Shown here one piece after another: positions 1-5,420 of a DNA stretch of 10,601 bases. Under the pieces are notes generated by a model. That model had not been told where the DNA came from. It worked only from the letters and a program-made list of their open reading frames with translations, and ran no database searches. The stretch is from an uncultured Prevotella sp. Lineage in GTDB: Bacteria; Bacteroidota; Bacteroidia; Bacteroidales; Bacteroidaceae. The translations under genes were made by a program, and so were the position numbers. The stretch spans positions 1 to 10,601 of the forward strand of contig CAMQBP010000051.1 in assembly GCA_946999025.1 (NCBI GenBank). Direction: 5' to 3'. Each line of letters opens with the position of its first letter. The first letter of the stretch is position 1.

Positions 1-30
1 GCGTAGAGTCAACCAGCAAGTGCAAAATTA
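1..30. repeat. Terminal inverted repeat of an IS30-type element, left copy
   Basis: The first 30 bases match the reverse complement of 5279-5308 with one mismatch, at position 15. The repeat overlaps the last codons and stop of the adjacent transposase remnant, which is where a transposon tip is expected. The tip points out of the window to the left, so a flanking target duplication cannot be checked. The window begins exactly at this tip, so it may also be an assembly breakpoint at a multicopy element. Confidence 0.75.
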
Positions 31-219
31 CAAAACGTGTTTGAAGAACTCTCGTTTTGGTGTAGAAAAGTTTAATTTTTCTCTCGGTCTTTCGTTCAAT
101 TTCTTTTGTATCGACATAATTCTCTTGTCCGTATAACGTTCAAACGAATCCTTTTTCGGTATATACTGTCTGATTAGTTTATTTGTATTCTCAATAGCTC
201 CCTTTCGCGTAGGTGCTTT
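9..219 (-). pseudogene. IS30-family transposase, C-terminal remnant, frameshifted
   Basis: Read on the minus strand from 219, about 63 codons carry the C-terminal end of an IS30-family DDE transposase. It contains RKGAIENTNKLIRQYIPK, the region around the catalytic glutamate (E of IENTN), followed by KKLNERPREKLNFSTP, the usual IS30 tail. An in-frame stop lies directly upstream at 220-222, and the rest of the catalytic domain is absent, so this is a relic. The frame stops at 28-30 after FFKHVL. Removing one T would continue it as NFALAG and stop at 9-11, the ending also seen in the relic near 5300, so a one-base insertion is likely. The element is not autonomous. Confidence 0.8.
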
Positions 220-728
220 TCATTCGTCTCATTTTGTTATTTGGCAGCAATGTTTGTTGTTGTGGCACTCGGTATGAAAGAAGACAAAATAAAATAAGGA
301 TTGAAAATCTTTCTGAATTTTATTGACAACATGCCTTCTGCTCCTTGGCTTATTGACAAACAAACATGCTGGTGGACGTAAATAAGCGAAATATGAGCAT
401 TTTTCTTACATCTCTCATACACAAGGGATTATGCTTCTGTGTTAAAGTTGTTAGGCTTTATTTCAAGCACTTTTGAGCCAAAAGCATTGCTTAAAGCGTG
501 TTTTTTGCATGTTATTGATGAGCAAAAGCATGCTAATAGTCCGCCAAAGTGATACGTTTAGTGAGGTAAACTCAATGCTCTTGCGGTGAAAAATGGTTTT
601 TGTCACAAAATTAGCTCATATTTGCTTCCTTCCGGCCTATCGTTTTTTTCCAGATTGAAAGTTTACAAGTGCCGTTTTAAGGCCCTAAAATGAGGAAAAA
701 ATCGAACAAATGGAGAATAGGCAAATGA
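220..728. other. Gene-free region with short quasi-palindromes
   Basis: I see no credible gene here on either strand. The left part (220-420) has no recognisable transposase similarity although it adjoins the IS relic. From about 464 to 536 there is a cluster of small symmetrical motifs: TTTTG/CAAAA around a 3-base loop (471-483), AAGCATTGCTT (482-492) and AGCATGCT (527-534). A 16-base quasi-palindrome with a GGCC centre lies at 675-690. No clear U-tailed terminator for the minus-strand hydrolase gene, which ends at 729, was found. Confidence 0.5.
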
Positions 729-1532
729 TTACTCCAAAATGTATAGCGAGCTGGGCGATCTTCGTTTCAACACATCCAACAGTACGTCTGTTCCTGCCTC
801 TATACCTTTCGTTCGCAAAATATGCGCTACCGTTTCGTGTGCCAAATCATAACAATTGTTCTCTTCACTTAAATGACACAGCCACACATGGCGCATCCGC
901 TCGGTCATGTTCTCAGCCAAAGCTTGCGCACAGTCTTGGTTGGCCAAATGCCCATTAGGGCCTGATATGCGAGTTTTTAAATGTTGGGGATAGGGGCCAT
1001 ACATCAACATCTTTGGGTCGTGATTGGCCTCTATGACCAGATAATTCGTTTCGGAGATGACGGTTTTCATTTCGTCTGTCACATGACCAATGTCTGTCAT
1101 CAGTGTAAAGACGATGTTACCGTATGCTATCTTATAACCTACATTGTCAGAACTGTCATGTGGCACACCAAAGGGTGTAACGGTGAAATCACCCAGTTTA
1201 AACGGTTGTCCTTTATCTATGACTTCCATGTATGCCGGTGCAACCTTTTTATGCACACAATAGTTGCGCTCTATGCCCGCATGAACAAGCTGCGTCGCAT
1301 AGACGGGTAATTGATAATCAAGGCTTATCGCCCCCACTGATTTCACATGGTCTGCATGATCGTGCGTAACTAAAATATGGTGAATTTGCGAAAGTGATAG
1401 TCCATTCTCTTTAAATGACCTTTTTAATAGCCTTATGCCTATTCCGGCATCAATCATCAAGCCGTCATTCTCTGTAAAAAGACAATAGCAGTTTCCACTG
1501 CTACCACTTCCCAAACAAATGAATTTTAACAT
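729..1532 (-). CDS. MBL-fold metallohydrolase, WalJ/YycJ-like
   Basis: A 267-residue cytoplasmic protein of the metallo-beta-lactamase fold, closest by motif and length to the WalJ/YycJ group of putative nucleases or phosphodiesterases. It opens with FICLGSGSSGNCY, typical of that group. The metal-binding HxHxDH motif is THDHADH (H57, H59, D61, H62). Other likely metal-site residues are H125 in PHDSSD, D147 in TDIGH and H220 in WLCHLS. The chosen ATG (complement of 1530-1532) starts right at the conserved beta strand and lies 18 bases downstream of a good promoter. The same frame is open up to 1802, but that extension has no domain and would include the promoter. The family link is firm; the substrate is unknown. 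Confidence 0.92.
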   Translation of the reverse strand: MLKFICLGSGSSGNCYCLFTENDGLMIDAGIGIRLLKRSFKENGLSLSQIHHILVTHDHADHVKSVGAISLDYQLPVYATQLVHAGIERNYCVHKKVAPAYMEVIDKGQPFKLGDFTVTPFGVPHDSSDNVGYKIAYGNIVFTLMTDIGHVTDEMKTVISETNYLVIEANHDPKMLMYGPYPQHLKTRISGPNGHLANQDCAQALAENMTERMRHVWLCHLSEENNCYDLAHETVAHILRTKGIEAGTDVLLDVLKRRSPSSLYILE

Positions 1533-1549
1533 GTTTGAAATATTTGGCA

Positions 1550-1581
1550 CAAAAGTAAACAAAAGGCTTGACATGAACAAA
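1550..1581 (-). promoter_or_regulatory. Promoter of the MBL hydrolase gene
   Basis: On the minus strand, TTTG (complement of 1578-1581) is followed after 20 bases by TACTTTTG (complement of 1550-1557). This fits the Bacteroidetes -33/-7 consensus. It lies just upstream of the chosen start and supports the short form of the protein. Confidence 0.65.
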
Positions 1582-1597
1582 GTTTTTGGTACCTTTG
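1568..1597 (+). promoter_or_regulatory. Promoter of the small lipoprotein gene
   Basis: TTG at 1568-1570 and TACCTTTG at 1590-1597 are separated by 19 bases, a good Bacteroidetes-type promoter. Transcription would start near 1604, giving a leader of about 60 bases. That leader can form a 6-bp stem (ACAGTG 1604-1609 with CACTGT 1632-1637). The promoter interleaves with the divergent one serving the hydrolase gene. Confidence 0.6.
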
Positions 1598-1664
1598 CAT
1601 CAGACAGTGAACTCTCTTTATCGTTGGTTTGCACTGTTTGTACATCAATAGAACGTTTTTTCGG

Positions 1665-2132
1665 ATGAAAATAAGATTGACAATTTCCCTCACGATAGCA
1701 GGCTGTGTGTTGATAGGCCTCTGCGCTTGTACAAACCATAAAAATGAAGAGCAACTCCGGGATACGGCCAGCGCTTTTGCCCAAACCTATTTCAACTGGC
1801 AATTCAACGATGCATTAGCTCATTGCACTCCATCTTCACAAAGATGGATTAGTTATGCGGCCTCACAGGTAAAACAAGATGACGTAGACAAGTTGCGAAG
1901 TGCTGAGCAAGGTGCCAGGTCGGAAATCAAGAAAATACATTATGAAGAGGGTGACTCGGTGGCTTCAGTAGTCATGAAGGTTGAAAACTTCTTGTCAATG
2001 GACTCGATAGGTACCGTGGGACATTTTGTTGAATCTGCCACCTACACACTGCAACTGGTACAACTTAATAAACAATGGAAAGTGAGGTTGACTGAACTAC
2101 CCAGGCCTGATTCACCGCGTCATGATGATTAA
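1665..2132 (+). CDS. Small lipoprotein, DUF4878/NTF2-like
   Basis: A 155-residue predicted lipoprotein. The start MKIRLTISLTIAG gives a basic N-terminus and hydrophobic core ending in LCAC, so C22 is the probable lipidated cysteine. The mature part begins with a helix (AFAQTYFNWQFNDAL), continues with a charged helical stretch, and ends in two strands (SATYTLQLVQLN, QWKVRLTEL). That order fits the NTF2-like DUF4878 proteins common in Bacteroidetes, whose function is unknown. A TTG 12 codons upstream (1629) is in frame but would spoil the signal peptide. The gene is divergent from the hydrolase gene and its stop codon sits inside a long-range inverted repeat. Confidence 0.8.
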   Translation: MKIRLTISLTIAGCVLIGLCACTNHKNEEQLRDTASAFAQTYFNWQFNDALAHCTPSSQRWISYAASQVKQDDVDKLRSAEQGARSEIKKIHYEEGDSVASVVMKVENFLSMDSIGTVGHFVESATYTLQLVQLNKQWKVRLTELPRPDSPRHDD

Positions 2133-2206
2133 TCATGTTGATTTCAAATATAGTTTTTGACGGCTGTCGTAATGGGAATATGACAAAGTAATGGTCATCA
2201 TGACGC
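2117..2206. repeat. 12-bp perfect inverted repeat across the lipoprotein stop codon
   Basis: GCGTCATGATGA at 2117-2128 is the exact reverse complement of 2195-2206, with 66 bases between the arms. The left arm lies in the last codons of the lipoprotein gene and the right arm in the intergenic space. There is no T-run after the right arm, so it is not a standard terminator. It could be an mRNA 3'-end structure, a pair of protein-binding sites, or chance. Confidence 0.5.
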
Positions 2207-2318
2207 AATTGTCGTAACATTTCATTCTGTTTGAGTGCATTGGGTACAATGCTATATCAGAAATTGTTATAAAATCCACCATTTTTGTCCTATATTTGAA
2301 TAGTTTTAATGACATTCG

Positions 2319-2350
2319 TTTGCCCCGTTAAGATATTAAGCATAACTTTG
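2319..2350 (+). promoter_or_regulatory. Promoter of the PCMD lipoprotein/beta-barrel unit
   Basis: TTTG at 2319-2322 and TAACTTTG at 2343-2350 are separated by exactly 20 bases, a perfect match to the Bacteroidetes promoter. Transcription would start near 2357, leaving a leader of only about 15 bases before the ATG at 2373. Confidence 0.75.
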
Positions 2351-2372
2351 CAGCCGAAAGGATTATGTTACA

Positions 2373-3521
2373 ATGAAATTTTATCAAAACTTATTGGTTA
2401 TCGCACTTTCATCCGTGTTCACTTCATGTTTCAAGGACGAACCCCTGAATGCAGAGTGTGATATTCTTGAAGCTTCTGTTTCGGTAAGCAAGCCAGAGGA
2501 GATGTTCTATCACCCTTCAGATAGCAAACTTCAAGTTCCTTACACGGACAGTACCATTATTTTCAATGTAAGACGTCATGCAGATTTGAACGCCATCGCT
2601 CCTCACTTCACATTGACGGATGGGGCAACCATCGTTCCGGCAAACGGTTCGGTGCAAAATTTCAGTAAAGGCTCTGTCGTCTATACGGTAACTTCTGAAG
2701 ACAAGCAGTGGAACAGGCGCTATGCCGTTACCTTCTTGCCGGTTGTCCAGACGGTAAGTGACACCATTCGTTTTGACTTTGAACATTATGAGTTGGAGCA
2801 GAAAGAACTGAAATACTATAACTGGTATTATATAGGTGAAGACGGTCAACGGCACGACTATTGGGCAACGGGTAATCCAGGGTTTAGACTGAGCAGGGAT
2901 TCGGCACCACCAGAGGGCTATCCCAGTGTTCCTGCGAAGGATGGTCACAGTGGGTCGTATGCCAAACTCACTACCCAAAGCACAGGCTTGTTAGGTTCCT
3001 TGGTTGGTAAGCCCCTGGCAGCAGGCAATTTGTATTTAGGTTCTTTCGATTTAGGAATGGCTATGCGTGACGCGATGAAAGCGACAAAGTTTGGTATTCC
3101 TTTTGATAAAAAGCCTATCAAGCTGGCGGGATGGTATCGGTATAAGCCAGGTAAAAAGTATCAAGACAAGAAACGAAAAATAGTTCCAAACCGCACTGAC
3201 AGTGCCTCCATTTATGCTGTGTTTTATAGAAATGCTGACGAACAGGAAAATCCCGTGACGCTGTATGGGGATGATGTTTTGACGAACAAGCACATCTTGG
3301 CCATCGCCAAGTTGGCAGAAGTGAAGACTACTGACCAATGGACGCCTTTTGAAGTGGTTTTCGACTATACACAACAACCTGATGAAAGAATCTTGGCCAA
3401 CCGCGGATACAGTTTAACCATAGTCTTCTCGTCCAGCGAAAAAGGAGCACAGTTTGAAGGAGCTATCGGCAGTGAGTTGTCTATTGATGAAGTAAGAATC
3501 ATTTGTACAAAGGAGGAATAA
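2373..3521 (+). CDS. PCMD-domain (PF13201-like) surface lipoprotein
   Basis: A 382-residue predicted outer-membrane lipoprotein. The signal peptide ends in FTSC, making C19 the lipidated residue. It is followed by FKDE, a lysine plus two acids that resembles the export signal directing Bacteroidetes lipoproteins to the cell surface. Residues of about 25-125 form a beta-rich, Ig-like segment (IIFNVRRHADL, VVYTVTSEDKQWNRRYAVTF). The rest, from about IRFDFEHYEL to the end, looks like the putative carbohydrate metabolism domain: WYYIGEDGQRHDYWATGNPG, then GHSGSYAKLTT, LGSFDLG and a terminal SIDEVRI strand. That domain has a jelly-roll-like fold and is presumed to bind glycans; no catalytic residues can be named. 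It is followed after 4 bases by a beta-barrel gene, which suggests a joint role. Confidence 0.85.
   Translation: MKFYQNLLVIALSSVFTSCFKDEPLNAECDILEASVSVSKPEEMFYHPSDSKLQVPYTDSTIIFNVRRHADLNAIAPHFTLTDGATIVPANGSVQNFSKGSVVYTVTSEDKQWNRRYAVTFLPVVQTVSDTIRFDFEHYELEQKELKYYNWYYIGEDGQRHDYWATGNPGFRLSRDSAPPEGYPSVPAKDGHSGSYAKLTTQSTGLLGSLVGKPLAAGNLYLGSFDLGMAMRDAMKATKFGIPFDKKPIKLAGWYRYKPGKKYQDKKRKIVPNRTDSASIYAVFYRNADEQENPVTLYGDDVLTNKHILAIAKLAEVKTTDQWTPFEVVFDYTQQPDERILANRGYSLTIVFSSSEKGAQFEGAIGSELSIDEVRIICTKEE
3510..3516 (+). promoter_or_regulatory. Strong Shine-Dalgarno site overlapping the upstream gene's end
   Basis: AAGGAGG, a near-perfect anti-SD match, lies in the last codons of the PCMD gene, 9 bases before the ATG at 3526. 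Canonical Shine-Dalgarno sites are uncommon in Bacteroidetes and the other genes here lack one. With a 4-base intergenic gap this suggests translational coupling, and it fixes the start of the barrel gene. Confidence 0.65.
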
Positions 3522-3525
3522 CGGC

Positions 3526-4284
3526 ATGCGTAAGTATATATTAATCATATTGTGGATGGGATTCTTGTCGCTGAACAGCATGGCAGATTCTTTTCTGAAG
3601 GATGTAAAGCTCCAGGCTCGCATAGGATATAATCTGGGAGGAACCGCCCCCATCGGTTTACCTGCAACCGTTAGATCGCTTGAATCATACAAGTTGCATA
3701 ATAATGTGACCATAGAACTCGATGCCCGTAAGACCATTGATGGTAAATGGGGTGCCCTGGTGGGCCTTCGGGCGGAGAACAAAGACATGGACGTGGATGC
3801 CAAGGTGAAGAACTATCACATGGAAATGATTCGCGGAGGCGAGTCATTGGAAGGGGTGTTCACAGGCTATGTGCAGACGCAGGTGCGACAATGGATGATA
3901 ACTCTTCCCATACAAGCCACCTACGTCGTGAGCGACAAAATACAACTGCGCATGGGACCCTATATGTCGTACTTGCTTTCAAAAGACTTCGAAGGAAGCG
4001 TGTATGATGGCTACCTACGTGTAGGAGATCCAACGGGGCCCAGAATTGAGATGGGAAGCGATCCTGGAACAAGAGGAATCTATGACTTTTCTGAACACAT
4101 GAGACGCTTTCAGGTTGGCATATCTGCTGGAATAGATTGTAATATTTACCGCCGTTTCGGTTTATATGCCGATTTGAATTGGGGACTCAACGGCATTTTC
4201 AAGCGTTCGTTCAAGACGATTGAACAGACACTTTATCCTGTATATGGAACGTTCGGCGTGATTTACAGAATCAGCAAACATTAG
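3526..4284 (+). CDS. Outer-membrane beta-barrel protein, PorT-like
   Basis: A 252-residue exported protein with a signal peptide probably cut after NSMA (about residue 20). The mature chain is a series of alternating polar/hydrophobic segments typical of small 8-10-stranded barrels: VKLQARIGYNLG, GALVGLRAE, WMITLPIQATYVV, IQLRMGPYMSYLL, RFQVGISAGIDCNIY, FGLYADLNWGLNG and a closing strand TFGVIYRI. The late part, a phrase about keeping the pore open followed by GISAGID and YADLNWGL, is standard for PorT/OmpW-like barrels. No enzymatic motif is visible. It shares a promoter with the preceding PCMD lipoprotein, so the two probably form a surface complex or are co-regulated. Which ligand it handles is unknown. 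Confidence 0.82.
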   Translation: MRKYILIILWMGFLSLNSMADSFLKDVKLQARIGYNLGGTAPIGLPATVRSLESYKLHNNVTIELDARKTIDGKWGALVGLRAENKDMDVDAKVKNYHMEMIRGGESLEGVFTGYVQTQVRQWMITLPIQATYVVSDKIQLRMGPYMSYLLSKDFEGSVYDGYLRVGDPTGPRIEMGSDPGTRGIYDFSEHMRRFQVGISAGIDCNIYRRFGLYADLNWGLNGIFKRSFKTIEQTLYPVYGTFGVIYRISKH

Positions 4285-4451
4285 GAATACAAGAAGACAT
4301 GAAGTTATGCTACACTGTTCAGCGTAGCTGTCGCCCTTCAACCTCCTTGTAGGGTACGATAGACACATGAATTGAATGCTTTGTCATATCAACAAAAAGA
4401 GCGAGCCTGGTATCGATATTTGACACTGGTGAAGATTTAAACTTTTAGATA

Positions 4452-5012
4452 ATGAAAAAAATATCTATTATTTGCTTAATATTTCTGATAGTATTATCTT
4501 TATGTGCTACATCAAGGCCTCAAAAGAAAATAAAGAGTTCTCCTGAACAAAAATTCAAACTCTGGCTTAATGATACTGTTAAGCATATAAAAGGGAAATA
4601 CAACATTAGTTATGACTCTACATCATTAACTATAACAGACAGCTTTTTATACATAATTAGGAAAGGGAAAACAACTTATAGTACCAATAAAGAAAATTCA
4701 GAAGCTATACAATATATGCTGAAAGAAGTTCATGAGCCTCCATATATTGATTACAGAGTCATAGCTGTTAGGCATGATGAGTTTACTCCATCAGAAATAG
4801 AAAACCTAAAATATGAGGCTTATACAGAGTTTTCTCTTATAAGGGTCATAGCAAAGAATATGATTATAAATTATAATGAAAATAGAGCTAGTATTAATAG
4901 TGCTTATATAATAAATAAACTAATAAAAGATACGACATTAGTTGAATTTAGCTATAAAGGAAACAAGATTGTAAAAAGATATTATAAAAGTAATCGAACT
5001 AAGAATAGATGA
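4452..5012 (+). CDS. Unrecognised AT-rich exported protein
   Basis: A 186-residue protein that I do not recognise. It begins with a clear signal sequence (MKK, then IICLIFLIVLSLCATS). A cysteine at 18 is preceded by LSL, a poor lipobox, so a lipoprotein is possible but not favoured. The mature part is lysine- and tyrosine-rich, with predicted strands (SLTITDSFLYIIRKGK, DYRVIAVRHDEF), a central helical stretch (PSEIENLKYEAYTEFSLIRVIAKNM) and a basic tail. Codons are strongly biased to A/T, unlike the neighbours on both sides, and the gene sits just inside an IS30 relic, so it was probably acquired horizontally. No good promoter or SD precedes it; the nearest pattern, GATATTTG at 4415-4422, lacks a -33 partner. 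It ends upstream of a strong terminator. Confidence 0.65.
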   Translation: MKKISIICLIFLIVLSLCATSRPQKKIKSSPEQKFKLWLNDTVKHIKGKYNISYDSTSLTITDSFLYIIRKGKTTYSTNKENSEAIQYMLKEVHEPPYIDYRVIAVRHDEFTPSEIENLKYEAYTEFSLIRVIAKNMIINYNENRASINSAYIINKLIKDTTLVEFSYKGNKIVKRYYKSNRTKNR

Positions 5013-5127
5013 CTTATGAGAATATTGACTCTTTATACACTATAGAGGTAAGTGGTAATGCTCCGAATCGGGAGTTGTCAAAATACACATCTGATTATCA
5101 ATGTAATTTTTAAAAGATTAGGCGTAG

Positions 5128-5154
5128 AGGCAGAGATAGATTCTCTGCCTTTTG
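5128..5154 (+). terminator. Rho-independent terminator
   Basis: AGGCAGAGA (5128-5136) pairs perfectly with TCTCTGCCT (5142-5150) around the loop TAGAT, followed by a T-run and a second T-rich stretch. The 9-bp stem and U-tail are textbook. It would end the transcript of the AT-rich gene and insulate serS from it. Confidence 0.85.
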
Positions 5155-5208
5155 CTATTTTTGTAACCCAAAACAAAAAAAATGAATAAACAAGAACGCA
5201 TCGGCACT

Positions 5209-5301
5209 TTGCACTCCAGATTGGAAGTGAAAAACTCAAGTTTTCAACACCAAACACGAGTTTTATAAAAGGATTGACTAATTTTGCACTTGCAGGTTGA
5301 C
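5209..5301 (+). pseudogene. IS30-family transposase, extreme C-terminal remnant
   Basis: The frame ending at 5299-5301 reads EKLKFSTPNTSFIK then GLTNFALAG and stop. It lines up with the tail of the left relic (EKLNFSTPKREFFK, then NFALAG in the shifted frame). Base-level similarity seems to reach back to about 5209 but fades quickly, and no catalytic region is present. It lies on the plus strand, the opposite orientation to the left relic, so the two tails point away from each other. The inner sequences differ clearly while the tips are nearly identical, so these are two related elements or two independently decayed copies rather than a recent duplication. Confidence 0.6.
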
Positions 5302-5308
5302 TCTACGC
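5279..5308. repeat. Terminal inverted repeat of an IS30-type element, right copy
   Basis: Reverse-complement partner of positions 1-30 with one mismatch. It spans the NFALAG-stop end of the transposase relic, with the tip at about 5308 facing serS. Together the two repeats bracket 5.3 kb like the ends of a composite transposon, although neither flanking element is intact. Confidence 0.75.
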
Positions 5309-5378
5309 CGGGCTCTTACTTTGTAGAAAGTTCCATTAAAATATTAGTATTTAATGAATAATATTTAATTATAATTAG

Positions 5379-5386
5379 TAACTTTG
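5379..5386 (+). promoter_or_regulatory. Probable -7 element of the serS promoter
   Basis: TAACTTTG at 5379-5386 fits the Bacteroidetes -7 consensus and would start transcription near 5393, about 28 bases before the serS ATG. No proper TTTG lies 19-20 bases upstream. That space is a very AT-rich stretch (5341-5378) with a direct repeat of TATTTAAT (5348-5355 and 5362-5369). The IS tip ends only about 70 bases upstream. Confidence 0.5.
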
Positions 5387-5420
5387 TCAGCTGTAGGAAA
5401 TTTTTCAAAAAAATATAAAT

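Noticed and set aside
1629..1664. TTG start for the small lipoprotein
   Set aside because: It would put 12 residues before a good signal peptide; the ATG at 1665 gives a proper lipoprotein signal.
1533..1802. N-terminal extension of the hydrolase frame to 357 residues
   Set aside because: The extension has no domain, crosses the divergent promoters and overlaps the lipoprotein gene; family members start at the MLKFICLGSG position.
2291..2298. TATATTTG as a second promoter before the PCMD gene
   Set aside because: No TTTG or TTG at 19-21 bases upstream; the element at 2343-2350 is a full match and closer.
2133..2315. 60-codon minus-strand frame between the lipoprotein and PCMD genes
   Set aside because: No signal, domain, ribosome-binding site or promoter; composition looks like translated intergenic DNA.
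4319..4443. Protein-like short minus-strand frame (SNIDTRLALFVDMTKHS...)
   Set aside because: Only about 38 codons between stops, with no start, signal or family match; it could be a relic but cannot be supported.
5121..5129. GGCGTAGAG beside the terminator resembles the IS tip
   Set aside because: Only 9 bases match and the similarity ends at once; too short to call a third transposon end.
5182..5268. Short frame MNKQERIGTLHSRLEVK on the plus strand
   Set aside because: It overlaps the IS relic in another frame, is 28 codons long and is best explained as decayed transposase sequence.
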